Assembly: GCA_020284085.1 (NCBI GenBank)
Contig: JACEVL010000466.1
Span: 1-64,000 of the forward strand
DNA length: 64,000 nt
Origin: Aporrectodea caliginosa
Taxonomy: Eukaryota > Annelida > Clitellata > Crassiclitellata > Lumbricidae
Direction of reading: 5' to 3'
Shown: positions 34,583 through 46,691 of the stretch, in pieces
How the letters are laid out: each line of letters starts with the position of its first letter
Numbering within the stretch: position 1 is the stretch's first letter
The notes under the pieces: model-generated
The model's database searches: none
Told to the model about the DNA's origin: nothing
What the model saw: the letters and a program-made list of their open reading frames with translations, nothing else
Program-made: the position numbers and the translations under genes

Positions 34583-35733
34583 TTCGCCTCCTGAGAATTA
34601 CAATGCTCTATCATGATTTTTTTCGAAAATTGAGTTTGGTATCAATTTCGTCAGTGTAACGTTTGCTCTATCATTGGACAAAAAGACTCAGAGGTATAAG
34701 CAGCCGTTTCATAGATATAAGGCAATATTTAAATGCTCTATCTTATGAAGCTGTATCTTTTCTAAACCTAGTTGGTATTATATTGCTGTATCATGATTAG
34801 CAACCAATCAGAAAGCTGCTTTCGTAATGTTACAGCAAAAGTTTACTGAATAGTTATAACTGGTAAAATGCTCTATCATGCATGATAGAGCAATATAATA
34901 CGGTGTCACGACAACACGTCGAACGACATTTCGTCTACGACACTTCGTCGAGCGACATTTCGTCGAACGACATTTCGTCTACAAAGTTATTTGATATTGT
35001 CACTTTAAAATGGAAGCTGGAATGATGAAAAACTGTTTCCCTAAATGGAAGTGGGATTGATGAAAACATTCCTGTGTTTAAATAGAAGGTGAATTGATCG
35101 AAATAATTTTTACCGTAAATAGAAGCTGGAAATCAACCTAGATGCATGGATGAAAATAGGTCTCCATTCAACAGAAGCTGGATTGATGAAAATAATCTTG
35201 TCAGTAATTAGAAGCTGGATTCCCGAGAATATATAGCACGTTTTAGCGAACCTATAAGAAAGCGGCCTCTGTTGATTAGCCGTAATGGATACAGATACAC
35301 TAGTTGACGAAATGTCGTTATACGAAGTGTCGTAGACGAAGTGTCGTTATACGAAATGTCGTTCGACGAGTTGTCGCGGAACCATATAATACTCATGCAT
35401 ACAGGACGCGGTTTAGGATACATTGCTTTATGTTTAACATAAGTTAGAGCATTATTACAACTACGCCTACGTCAACTTTGTCCGTTGGAAATCATAGCTG
35501 TATCACGCATTTTTGATTTTTTTGTCATTTTCGATATTTTTACTCTTGTTTATCAAAGTAACAGTTTCTTTTTCAAAATAAGTCACTAACAGGTACGTAA
35601 AAATGATAATATTATCATCCAAAACAATCCAGTTTAGAATTCTTGGCCTAAAAAAGCGACCAAACTTTGAAGTCGTTTTTCTCGGTTTTCGTCCAAATAT
35701 ATGATAGAGCATTATAATTCTCAGGAGGCAAAA
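34583..35733. mobile_element. TIR element ('cctcctgagaatta...atgctctatcat') with nested foldback element
   Basis: The left end tcgcctcctgagaattacaatgctctatcatga and the right end tcatatatgatagagcattataattctcaggaggcaa (read from the other side) form TIRs of ~32 bp. Short repeats of tgctctatcat recur inside near 34665, 34735, 34785 and 34870. The foldback element at 34902-35383 is inserted in it. No transposase is seen. Confidence 0.65.
34902..35383. mobile_element. Foldback (TU-like) element, 'gacatttcgtc' arrays, 9-bp TSD
   Basis: 482 bp between exact 9-bp repeats ATATAATAC (34893-34901 and 35384-35392). The outer inverted repeats are arrays of ~13-14-bp units (cgacatttcgtcta and variants), and the core is the ~40-bp minisatellite. 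The right half shares the block gcggcctctgttgattagccgtaatgg with 42940-42985 and 61280-61315. Confidence 0.82.
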
Positions 35734-35736
35734 ATT

Positions 35737-36335
35737 CTGTCAACGAACGTCTTGTTACCCAATGGCGATCTATCAATGACCAAATCAAACGAAATAAATT
35801 TCCCTCTCTTCAGTCATCCCCCTGTACGGAACAAAGCAACAGTTGTCATGTGTGAAAAGTGACGGTTCACTATTCTCCAAGTTGTTTATCTCCTGTCTGA
35901 TATGTTTAGGAGTCCTGGACGAATTCTTTGCACCTGAGAATCAGGCATACCAACCATCACTCTCGAATATGGAACCAAGTCAGACATTGTGACCTGCGTA
36001 GAAGAGTTAGTTCCTACTTCAAAAGATGATGCAATCGCAGATATCTAGCGCTTTAGTAGCAGCGATTGTTATGAGTCTGTGCCGAAGTGTCAGATGAAGA
36101 GCTAAACTTTTCCCAACATCGAGGAAGCTGGGAGCATAACGGTTCGAGTTCTGCCTCAACATATTGATAACGATGAGATTTATCCACAACTACCCGACCG
36201 GAACCCGGATGACAGGTAGGTCGCTAAACGACGAGGAAGAAGATGTTGCTGCTGCTGATAAATTATGCTCGATGGAAGATATCGACCGAAAATAACCTCT
36301 CTGACGCATGAGATATTGCTTACGATTAACAGAAC
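35737..36335. other. Possible remnant coding region, no intact ORF
   Basis: Plus-strand pieces such as NERLVTQWRSINDQIKRNKF, TITLEYGTKSDIVTCVEELV and SITVRVLPQHIDNDEIYPQL read in changing frames with stops between. They may be the downstream part of the relic at 34330. Family not recognised. Confidence 0.3.
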
Positions 36336-36343
36336 CATCTGAG

Positions 36344-37554
36344 CAGGGGTGTAGCTATCTTTTCATGAGCCCGTGTGCAGCGGGTCCCGCATGGGCCCCT
36401 GTTTGGCCCTGTAAGGCCTGTAGTCTTGTGTTCTTACGATCAAGATTACCAAAACAAAACAATGACATTGATATGTAACCATGCAATACAACTCACAGAA
36501 TCAACACGAATGCTGCAAGAATGAGACAGATAGGCCTAAATTACAATGTTATAAGAGGCAGTGATGTCTCAATTGAATTTAACACGTATCACGTTGCATG
36601 CTTATTCACTTACTGTACTAGTAGGTACCTACTTAAAACAATGACATGGCATTATAGTTTTCTTTCTAGCCTTTTGTTCAGCAAAAATGTCATTCATCTT
36701 CGCAACGTCAATCATCATTGCACGCTCATTCTCAACAGATAGCAGTGTAAGATCAGAAAGCCTTAATTTCTTGTGACATTGTGCTTCTCAGATAGTTTTT
36801 GATGATTTTCAATTTTGAAAACGAGCTTTCGCATGATGCAACTCACAGAATTGTCAAAAACCCATGTAGGCCTATGCTGCACAAACGTCACCAAAACTTT
36901 TAACAATAGGCTATTTCCCGAAAGTGCAAAATAGAGGCAAATACAGGATTTTTCCCTGGACCCTGACCCACTCCCTGCTCAATTTGGCGTCTCTCTAATT
37001 TCGGTGTGAGAGCTGAAACTGGAGATTTTTGGCAATTTCCTTGATTCTGTTTCAAACTGCTGAATGCTGATGTAATTTAGGTTTTAGCAAATCTTGAAGA
37101 CAATTTAATGCATAGGGCTTCATACAGAATGGTTCAAACCTCAACAGACAACAGTCAACAGTATTCTAATAGGCCTAATTTGATGCATAGCGACGTAAGA
37201 TTTACATTTAACTGATTCACTTAAGGGCCTATATTCTCAACTTAAAACTGTATTACTAACATTCTTTACAATCGTTTACACATAGGCCCTACTAACGTCA
37301 TCTTGCAATGTGACCGTCGTGACTCAAGATGAAAAAACAATGTAAAAGGCGTTCATTAGGCAGTATGGTGGCTGGCAGGCTTCAGTAAAATAAGGAGGTA
37401 ATGCAAGTGTGTTCACAACAACTACATATGTCACCACCAAATAAGCAGGAATATGAATTAGGCTAGATTAATAATTGCATTATCTCTGTGGTCCCCTGGA
37501 GGTCTTGGGCCCGTGTGCCTTGCACAACCTGCACACATGATAGCTACGCCACTG
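36344..37554 (-). mobile_element. hAT deletion derivative with transposase C-terminus, exact 8-bp TSD
   Basis: 1211 bp. The ends are CAGGGGTGTAGCTATC... and ...GATAGCTACGCCACTG, flanked by exact 8-bp repeats CATCTGAG (36336-36343, 37555-37562). On the minus strand around 36860-36655, frames with small shifts read RKLVFKI, then ENHQKLSEKHNVT, then VENERAMMIDVAKMNDIFAE. This order is typical of the hAT C-terminal dimerisation region (FSKLKxIKxxLRSTMxQxRL). The rest of the transposase is missing. Four TAGGCCTA/TAGGCTA motifs are inside. Confidence 0.82.
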
Positions 37555-37925
37555 CATCTGAGTCGGAAGAGGCCAAAGACCTCTGGATAATACTGTAGGC
37601 CTATATGAGCCCATGGAACACGCAAGAGGGTGATCTGGTTTCTGCTTCCTATCATATCCAAATCAAGATAGGAAGAAGAAACGAGGTTCAGTAATAAAGC
37701 AGGTGTTTATGTATAAGGTGTTACTCTAAGACCGTTTCCAACGGTTCTGAAAGGTTTCAATGGTTCATGTTCATTAGGCTACAGGGTAGCGGTTTCCAAA
37801 CTTCTCTTCATAGTGTAGTAAATATTGCTTCGTAAATTGGCATCCAAATATTTGCGGATTTACGTACAGTGTTTAGAAAAAGCATATTTAGAGCATTAAA
37901 CGGAAACAACTGGTCGTTGTTTTCT

Positions 37926-37938
37926 GTATATATATATA

Positions 37939-37990
<52 letters not shown>
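37926..37990. repeat. (AT)n microsatellite
   Basis: About 60 bp of nearly pure AT dinucleotide. The flanks 37560-38890 contain no ORF or element end that I can support, only several TAGGCCTA motifs (37596, 38329, 38814). Confidence 0.9.
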
Positions 37991-37991
<1 letters not shown>

Positions 37992-38896
37992 CTACAGGCA
38001 GCTAGTTATATCCCAATCATAGTCAAATGTTGTTTCTAAAAAAAGTTTCTCGAAAAAATTTGGCCACGTTTTTGTCAGAGCTTCACGACCGACAGTTTGG
38101 AAAAAACTAGTCTAGGCCCTCTAGAGCATAGGTCTACAGTAAAATGCATAAGCTTCAATAGCCTCGATAGAACTCTCTACGTTTGCTAAAACTGTAACTG
38201 CAGTTAAGGTTTATCTACTTAGATATATTTATATTCTGTTGTCAATCGTCATACTAAAACCTAAAATTGCCGGTTTAAGGTTTATCTTCTTAGATATTAT
38301 TTATATTCTGTCGTCATACAAGACAGTATAGGCCTACAATAGTTTCTAGAACCTCATTAAAGTTTTACCCTTTTATAAACGCACACTTTTCCTTGGTTTT
38401 TAAGTGAGCTTTATCAATTATTGCGTCGTCGATACTCCTCAGTTTGAATGATAGCAACACAGTTGTTTCTTTCTGCTTACCTTTCTTGTGAGTCGTAGAA
38501 AATCCAAATGTTCGTTTCTGCTGTTCACTGTTATTTCCGATCTAGGACAATGGAGGCTACACATTCTTCGCCCTTGTTTGCGTCATCATCCAGGATTGTG
38601 GCCTACACTGATTGGCATCAATTTTTAGCCAAAACTGTTAGGCTCATCGCAACAATTAAACATCCTTGTAGTGTATTAGTACTGCCTACGCATGCACGTT
38701 TGGCATCAGAAGTTGGGCGATAATTATTGATGGGCTGGGTCATCAGATAGTCTTCCAAAAATTGCAATAAATTTAAGTCAATATTGGCATTTCTATACGA
38801 TAACAAACTATTATAGGCCTACATACCAAATATTTAGACAACTATTATAGACTACGTAGCCAGTAGTCGAATTAGTATTATAGCAGTTGCACCAAA

Positions 38897-39235
38897 CAAA
38901 GACAGACAGCCAGAAGGACAAATAGATAGGCACGCAGGCAGGCAGACAGGCAGGTAGACAGCCAAACAAAGAGCAGGCAGGCACTGCCAGGCAGACAGAC
39001 GAAGAGACAGGCAGGCAGATACGCAGAAAGACAGACAGGCAAACATACAGGTAGGCAAACAGACAACGAGACAGGCAGCCAGCCATACAGATAAACAGAC
39101 AGACAGGCAGGTAGGCAGACAGACAAACAGGCAGACAGACAATCAGACATGCATGCACATAGGTAGACAGATATACTGGCGGACAGACAAGCAGGCAGAA
39201 AAGCAAGCAGGCAGACAGACAAAAAGACCGACAAA
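38897..39235. repeat. (CAGA/CAGG)n degenerate tetranucleotide array
   Basis: ~340 bp of cagacaggcaggcagaca-type repeats. The Cys/Leu/Ser/Val-rich open frames on the minus strand come from this repeat and are not genes. Confidence 0.92.
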
Positions 39236-39239
39236 GCCA

Positions 39240-40060
39240 GAGATGAATACGGATGGAGGGGTGAGCGAGGAGAAGGAGAGACGGGAAGCGAGGGGAGTGA
39301 CCTGAAGGGGGGATCGAGTTATTGGCAGTGGCCGGTTTAACTTTATGTAGTCTCATAAACAGAGTCTCCGCAGGACTGAAATAACGTCTCCCTCAGTTCC
39401 TTTCACAAATTTCATGTCATTGTTGTAACATAGGCTATGGTTTTACTAGCTCAAAGCAGTAGGCCTATATGGTTCTTGATGGGTAGGTCTACCTGAAATG
39501 CGTTTCATAAAAGTCCAGACACATCATACCGCGCATTGGCAACGTTTAAAATTCGTTAAAGGAAATCATTTGCTCTATCCAGTCTTTAACGACATCTAGG
39601 TAAGGTCTGTTAACGTCGACTTTACCTTACCTGACAGAAAATTTGTGGCGAATGAAGTTAAGTGAACAGAACCAGTTTACGGTGTTTAACGACATCTTGG
39701 GGCCGTTGACGTCACCCCTCTCCTATTTCAAGGCTTGAAAATATTATGTACATTTTACACTGTTCTTTCAGAAAAAAAATTACACGCATTAAGTGACTTG
39801 ACAGCAGGGTTGAGATGTCTATGTAGAGAATAACATTTATTTTCCATGTTTCAGAGGCATCTCGCCTTTGACGTCGACCTTACTTTACTTGACAACATTT
39901 ATACAGAAGCACATTTTTATCTATGTAAATTCAAACGAGAAATGCTTTTCAGTTAAGCCGATATTTTTCAAAAGTGTATCAAATTCTCATAAATTGCGTT
40001 TTAAATAATTATAGCGCCAATGCCAACCCAGCGTGAATATTATATGATATATAATTTATA
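39240..40060. other. Intergenic, weak internal repeats only
   Basis: Phrases like tttaacgacatct and gttgacgtc recur four times between 39590 and 40220 (e.g. 39583, 39688, 39870, 40170), but no ends or ORF can be defined. Confidence 0.35.
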
Positions 40061-40062
40061 AT

Positions 40063-40140
40063 AATAATAATAATATTCTTTATTGAAACAGTCCGGTTAA
40101 CAAATCGCAAACGGTTACAGTGTACAGTACGAGTAGTGGC
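40063..40140 (-). mobile_element. Retroposon 3' end with (AAT)n tail
   Basis: (aat)n then attctttattgaaacagtccggttaacaaatcgc...gttacagtgtacagtac. It parallels the tail at 19822-19940 and, less closely, the SINE tail at 14276-14300. Beyond it, 40141-41190 contains only microsatellite bits (gaaggaag, gaagaagaa, ataga) and no supportable gene. Confidence 0.5.
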
Positions 40141-41189
40141 GGAGTTAACTATAGATTGGATGGATGGATCAAGAGTTTAACGACAGATTTTGACAACAAG
40201 GGCCATTGCCGTCGACAGAAATAATTTATGTTGGCATAATCTCTATCGTCGAGCTCTCTCTTTGCTCACATAGTCATAACTTCCATGAATAGAATGGCAA
40301 ATGGCAAACGGCAAACGAAGAGGACCGTTGTTCCAAGGAGTCTGGAGTATATGCTGGTTGCCACGACAACCAAATGGCGGATCTCCAATGGGAGAGATGC
40401 TGACAAAGAGAAACATAGATCTGGAGACTACACAGAACAATACAGAGACAGATAGATAGAAGTACGGAGAGGCATAGAGCTAATGGAAGAGACTCAACGC
40501 AGTGGATACGGCGGTTAAATGAAAGGTCTACTTTTAAATTCAATTAAAAACAGCTTTTGTTTCTCTGCTGGTGCTCGACTGATGCATGGCCACTCCTCAT
40601 GAGCAGCAGCTGCACGGTGCATTGAAGGAAGGAAGGAAGGGTATGGAAGAAAGGTTCTGAAAGCATCCACGGATGGAAATGGTATAGGTTACACATTGAG
40701 TCGTCTTTGGTTGGTGGATGGAACATTTGAAGAAGAAGAAGAAATGATCAAGTAGACTGCTTCTTAGCGCCACTGGTCTACATTTCCAAGGAAATGTCAT
40801 GTATAAAAAACTTCCAGTCTTCCATATTCTATGCATGTCTGTGTATATTTATATGCATACAGTATAATTTATGCACATTTAAACACACAACAATCTCTAT
40901 CTATATATATATAGACTATATATGATGTTGGTGTGTATAGACTACACCCTAAATAGCATATTAAATCTCATAGATTGTCAAGTAATACCTAACGCGCACT
41001 GTAATAATTCTCACGTCGTGAACAACACAAACACACACACATTAAAATTGATTTAAATGCATGTTTAGCCAATTCTATGACTCTGTTGCCCTTTCAATTC
41101 TGGCCTAATATTTGTTTTTTGTTTAGACTTTAGAAAATATAATAGCCATTTCTTGATTCCGAGACAATTTGACCAGTTTCTTGACTCAC

Positions 41190-41257
41190 TTTGAGGACCG
41201 GCAACTGAAGGCTCGCGAACCGGCACCGGTTCGCGGACCACTTTGAGAAGCACTGTT
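41190..41257. mobile_element. Solitary hAT terminus
   Basis: ggctcgcgaaccggcaccggttcgcggaccactttgagaagcactg ends in the hAT terminus (complement CAGTGCTTCTCAAAGTGG). The sequence contains the cgaaccgg/ccggttcg palindrome. No partner end was found in the window. Confidence 0.5.
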
Positions 41258-41513
41258 CTAGAATATAGAAAATACATGATTCCGTGATACACGTTTTGTA
41301 AATATGCCATTACTAATATGTAGCTGGTCAAGTCACCTGACTCTCTTGCTGAGTATATGTTTTACTCTAAACTGAAAGCTGCCTCCGCCATCTTGTATTG
41401 GTCTATGGTTGAGAATGTTTAGTTTTATAGGGCTTCAAAGTTGCGACTCCAGGGCAAGCAAACCAGTAGAATTTCCTGGACATTATGAAACGGATTGTCT
41501 GAGCCGTAGTTAA

Positions 41514-41850
41514 CCTTCGGAGGCCGAAGCTCCGAATCAGGACACGGGAGGCCGAAGTGGGGTAGTTTTCTACCCCAAAGAAATATGTAATATCTCAGCT
41601 CACAGGTAAGCTACTATGACAAATGAGGTGTCGATTCTGATATTTCCAAGGTCAAGGAATCGAACTATCGCATTGGGAATAGTGTGGGAATAGTACTTTT
41701 CAAGATGGCGGCCAATATGGCCGCCGAAACACAAAAAATGTGTATATCTAAGCTCATACATAAGCTACAATGACAAATAAAGTATCCATTGTAATAGTTT
41801 CAAGGTCAGGGAATCGAACTATCGCATTGGCAAAAAAAAAAGGGGTTGGG
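41514..41850. mobile_element. piggyBac-like element truncated by the assembly gap, with ~170-bp tandem repeat
   Basis: TTAA at 41510-41513 is followed by ccttcggaggccgaag and the palindrome ggggtagttttctacccc (~41561-41578), the same layout as the other TTAA families. Inside, a ~170-bp unit ('atatct(c/a)a(g/a)ctca...tcgaactatcgcattgg') is present twice in tandem, and the second copy runs to the edge of the N gap. Confidence 0.55.
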
Positions 41851-42350
41851 NNNNNNNNNNNNNNNNNNNNNNNNNNNNNNNNNNNNNNNNNNNNNNNNNN
41901 NNNNNNNNNNNNNNNNNNNNNNNNNNNNNNNNNNNNNNNNNNNNNNNNNNNNNNNNNNNNNNNNNNNNNNNNNNNNNNNNNNNNNNNNNNNNNNNNNNNN
42001 NNNNNNNNNNNNNNNNNNNNNNNNNNNNNNNNNNNNNNNNNNNNNNNNNNNNNNNNNNNNNNNNNNNNNNNNNNNNNNNNNNNNNNNNNNNNNNNNNNNN
42101 NNNNNNNNNNNNNNNNNNNNNNNNNNNNNNNNNNNNNNNNNNNNNNNNNNNNNNNNNNNNNNNNNNNNNNNNNNNNNNNNNNNNNNNNNNNNNNNNNNNN
42201 NNNNNNNNNNNNNNNNNNNNNNNNNNNNNNNNNNNNNNNNNNNNNNNNNNNNNNNNNNNNNNNNNNNNNNNNNNNNNNNNNNNNNNNNNNNNNNNNNNNN
42301 NNNNNNNNNNNNNNNNNNNNNNNNNNNNNNNNNNNNNNNNNNNNNNNNNN
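41851..42350. other. Assembly gap (500 N)
   Basis: Exactly 500 N, a usual placeholder size. The flanks (41830-41850 and 42351-42530) contain many homopolymer runs (aaaaaaaaaa, ggggg, cccc) and look like low-quality read ends, so indels there should not be interpreted. Confidence 0.95.
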
Positions 42351-42848
42351 GGGCCAAAAAACCCGGAAATTAATTTAAAGCCCCTGATTGAGGGTTTACG
42401 CAGCTAACGGGGGGTTGAGAACCCATGGGGGGAAAATTTCCGAAGTTTAAAAACCCTCATTTTTCTTTGGTTATTCGAATGTAAAATTCCTTTTTGGGGA
42501 ATCATTTATTTAGGGGGTCGTTAAACCCTCGATAATGCAATTTCTTTGTATTCACCTTTAATACGCTTTCGATCAATATTATTAATTCTACAGTCGCGTT
42601 TTATGGCTAGAATTATGAGAGTTGCAATATGCAAAAAAATTATCTAGGAATATTCTTCCTAGTTCCCGCGTCGACATAGTGCTGTACATGTTTCCGACTA
42701 AGCCGAGTAGGCCTACACGGCAAGTTTCTGTGTATTTGCGAGGTCTTATGGGTTGCTATAAATAGGCTCCAGAGTCGCTATATATAGGCCTACCTCTTTG
42801 TTACCCGGTGTCATGACTGCCATGGCTCAATCTAGATCCTTTGCCTGT
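42351..42848. other. Gap-adjacent sequence, no feature seen
   Basis: No supportable gene. TAGGCCTA at 42708 and 42785. Confidence 0.4.
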
Positions 42849-43277
42849 GGTTCCGCGACAACTCGTCTACCGACATTTCGTCTAACGACATTTCGTCTAC
42901 GACAATAATTCGTCTAACGACATTTCGTCTACAAGTGTATCTGTATCGATTACGGCTAATCAACAGAGGCCGCCTTCTTATAGTTTCGCTAAAACGTGCT
43001 ATATATTCTCAGGAATCCAGCTTCTAACTACTGACAAGATTATTTTCATCGATCCAGCTTCTATTGAATGGAAACCTATTTTCATCCATGTATCCATGTT
43101 GATTTCCAGGTTCTATTTATGGGGAAAATTATTTCGATCAATCCAGCTTCTATTTCAACACAGGAATGTTTTCATCAATCCAACTTCCATTTAGAGAAAC
43201 AGTTTTTTTCATCAATCCAGCTTCTATTTCAAAGTGACAATATCAAATAACTTAGTAGACGAAATGTCGTTCGACTG

Positions 43278-43508
43278 TTTTACGTAGGGCCAGGTGAGGG
43301 GCAAAACGCCCCTTTTTGAAGCACTCTGTATTTTATTATTTTTTAATGTAATCTTTTGGGGCATTTTATCGGACATAATTTTACTTTACTTGGGACATTC
43401 AGTACAAGGTCTTAGGCCTACAATAATTTCATGCTGAAAATGTTGTTACTCACGTTGTAATTGAGCAAAACCCGTTAAAGGGGGCGTTTTGCCCCACTCT
43501 ACCTTACT
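43278..43508. mobile_element. Small MITE with 'gtggggcaaaacgcccc' ends
   Basis: The left end gtagggccaggtgaggggcaaaacgcccc and the right end ggggcgttttgccccactctaccttac are complementary. 231 bp, no coding capacity. Such ggtagagtggggcaaaac termini are common in animal MITEs. The superfamily is not assigned. A TAGGCCTA lies inside at 43413. Confidence 0.6.
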
Positions 43509-43621
43509 TCTATTAGATATTATATGATAAAATATAATCAGTTGTTTGTCCGTGTTTTGCCTATCAATTTAAATATATCTTAAGTAGAAACTGAAATTGA
43601 AATTCACCAGTAGCCTAACTG

Positions 43622-43765
43622 TTATTGTATTGTATTTGATCATTTATAAAGCGCTTCTCATAGCATAAGCCTTTCAGAAAGGCTCCCAGTGTTAAGCTGC
43701 TTAATATTTACACTAAGAATTAGCTTAACATGACTAGGCTAAGTATTTATCAGCGGGGCTGTGTT
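43622..43765 (-). mobile_element. L2-like LINE/SINE 3' tail
   Basis: tattgtattgtatttgatcatttataaagcgcttctcatagc...gaaaggctcccagtgttaag is the complement of the common L2 tail (cf. 2090-2150). Only the tail is present. From here to 44520 I see no supportable feature. Confidence 0.55.
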
Positions 43766-44519
43766 TTTGCAGATTCATATTACGAGATGTCATCGTGAAG
43801 CATATAAAGTTACCTTGGCTTTTCATGGCTGGTACAGACCAGTCAATCTCTTCTTGCGCACAGAATACCAGTGAGTTTGCATGATAGATGCATTGCTGGT
43901 TTATTTATGCATAGGCTACATTTGCAACGCATGTGCGTTCGTGGAAAAATCACCTCTATTTTTATGCTCCCAGCTTCAAAATTTTGGAGTCAGGGATGCA
44001 CACTATAGGAATGATTGATCACAGGCCTATGTGGAGAAAGTTTTCTTCCTGTGAGGCCTGGCCCTAACCAACCCTCAAGTTGTCCGCCATATCAAAATTC
44101 CACGGAAGACAACAAGTTCACGTGACAGGCTTTAGCCAATAACGCGACGGGCGTGAATGCAGTACTGGGGTTCCGCTAACGCCCGGGGCGTGAACGGATC
44201 CACTACGTTTTATTAAACCTAAAATTTCTCAGAAGGCTCCAGTTTATTATAAGCAGAGCTACTCTATAAAAATTGTAGTCGAAGTGAGGTTCGTGTAGGA
44301 CTTTAAATAAGAATAGAACTTATTGGCCTAACGAGATGGCCTATAATTATCAAGACTTTGTGTGACAAATCATTGTTTTTTTTTACTACTGTATAGCGCA
44401 TTAGAAGTTCAATAGATTTAATACTTTTAATTTTTTGGACTATTTATATAAGAAAAACAATTTAACATGACTCCGAAGGAAGAGGATTTGGTCCATACGA
44501 TATTAACAGATCCTGCGTT

Positions 44520-44775
44520 AAGACAAGAATGCCTAGGACAACTTAGAAGATCTTGCACTATAATAAAGGCAAGCAGTTACTGCTCCGATGAGATCGTGGG
44601 TTAGGATTAATGCAAGTATAGACTCAATATCAGCCTTAAAGAGGATGTAGAGATGAGTCCAAGAACAGAACCCCGAGGAGAGCAAAAAGAGCAGGAAGGG
44701 AGCGAGATGAGTGAAAAATGGCAGAGGACTAGAGGTAGAGCGCTCCGAAAGATAGGAAGTCATCCAGAGGAGTAG
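44520..44775 (-). mobile_element. CR1-like LINE RT relic
   Basis: Minus-strand frames read WMTSYLSERST, then SRGSVLGLIS (the PQGSVLG block) and FKADIES. This corresponds to the same RT region as VPQGSVLGPLLYILFTADIP at 27250. Frameshifted. Confidence 0.55.
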
Positions 44776-46691
44776 ACACTTTTTATTAGGCCTACATTAT
44801 GAATTACGGTTCATTTCCTACTTTTATATCTCCAATTTTTGTGAAATTGTGACTGAGATTTTATAAAATAGTTTAACTCTAATAACACATGCAGATTCTG
44901 TCGATCAGTTCTCAAGCAACTTTCTTATGCGATGATCATGATTTTGATTTGAAGCAGTATTTTAAATTACTCAATAGCCTACAGCTTTCGAGAACGGTTT
45001 TTGTCCTAAAACAAGGTTGTAGAAGTCCGCACATGTCATTCTATAAATTGTCTTCACAACATGTCGTTAGACGAAATGTCGGTAGACGAGTTGTCGCGGA
45101 ACCCATTGTACATGTATGCATGCATACATGTACATGTATATATGTATGGATGCATATTTATACGTATATAAACATGTGTGGGTATGTATTTGTGTATCTT
45201 TTATACACAGATCAGTTTCAAAACACACATAATCGTATATTTGTTTAACCAAAATGTACGCAATAATATAAAATATCGCTAATTATCGGTTCCTTTGTTA
45301 AAAATGATGTAATTTCGAGGTGCATTCACACAATGTACAACTAAATATACCATTCTGTACAGAATTGCATGCTGAATCCATTGGTGTATTACAAGAAATG
45401 ACATGTGAAACCAAACCCGAAATCCAGGGGGGTGGTAACCACCAGGGCTTCTCATTTGAGGCGATCGATCGATCGATCTCCTTGGTCGATCGTCTAGCAA
45501 AGGTCTGGTGGATCGGTAAATCGATCGCGCAAATCGAGCGCGATCGATTTACTCCAAGAGGAAACTGCAGCCATTATTTTATTTACCTAATAAATAATTT
45601 ACATTACTTTAATTTTTGCTTACTTGCGGAGGCGGTGAATGCGTTCGGAACGCAGCTTTTCGTGACCTAATGACTGCTCACTGCTGAGTGATCGCTCCAA
45701 TTTCGTACAGTAGGCTATGATTGGTCAGAACAACACGGTGGACGCCTTCCGCGTAACGTCATTTTGTGAGTAACTGTTGGTAACGTTACTAATTTCGGAA
45801 ATTATTGAAAGCAACAATGGCGGCGACGGTGCCGAAGTGGAATAATTATGTACAGTTTAGCACGCTTCTGTCATGGAAATTAGGTGACTCGTTCGATGTG
45901 GATGTAGTCGAGATAGCCAAGTAGGCAGTAGTAGCATGTTAAAACTTATTAGGCCTACAACTATGAATGATGTGGGACCAGACCTGCCGAGAGGAAAGCA
46001 GGGGTTCAAAAACCCAGGAGCCCGGCGACTGGGCCCAGCAATCAAGTTATGAAAAATATTATAATCAGTTATACAAAGTTTATGATTTATGCTTTTAAAA
46101 TATAATATTACGGACACTTGACTAATAGTTGCATATATAAATATAATTTTGTAGTGTTGTACCCGCACTATTATTATTTGAGTTTTTTTTTAATTTTCTC
46201 ATATAGTCTAAGGACAGTTAGGGGCCCGTGACTGCTCTGCCTTCTTCTTCTTCTTCTTCTTTAAGTTCTCTGCCCTTCGGCAGGTTTCAACTTCCAATGA
46301 CGCCACTCTTCTCTGTGCTGTGCCTTTTCCTTTAATTTGCTGTATCCGTCGGCCATCCACCCCAGCATCATCTGCCTTGGTTTTCCCCTCCCTCTTTTCC
46401 CTTCCATTCTCCCTTCTATGATTTCTTTAAGAAGGGAGTCTCCTCGTAGTACGTGTTGCACCCAGTTCTTCTGTCTTTCTCTTATTGTTGTTATTAGCGA
46501 TCGTTTTTCATCAACCATTTGTAGCACCTCGTCATTCGTTAAGGCCGTAGCCAGGATTTTGTTTCGGGGGTGTTTACTCGTTCACGAACAAGCCTGACAA
46601 GCAACCAAGTCAACCGTCTATATGGGTTTTGGAGGAGCGTTGTGAGCTCTCAAACAGGTCTGGATTAACATTTTGTAGGCCTGGTTCCAAA

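Larger units (their letters stand above)
42849..45103. mobile_element. Foldback (TU-like) element, right arm split by a ~1.8-kb insertion
   Basis: The left end GGTTCCGCGACAACTCGTCT... and the right end ...GACGAGTTGTCGCGGAACC (to 45103) are complementary over ~45 bp and consist of tandem gacatttcgtcta(c/a) units. The minisatellite core is at 43010-43250. The right arm starts at 43252 (gtagacgaaatgtcgttcgac), is broken at ~43275 and resumes at ~45057, so 43275-45056 is later sequence. I find no clear TSD: TTTGCCTGT on the left versus CATTGTACA on the right. The right flank is the interior of a piggyBac-like MITE. Confidence 0.7.

Noticed and set aside
38811..39356. Long Cys/Leu/Ser/Val-rich frames (181, 118, 96 codons)
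   Set aside because: Translations of the CAGA/CAGG tetranucleotide array in three frames.
41770..42378. ORFs of 175-202 codons
   Set aside because: They consist of N from the assembly gap.
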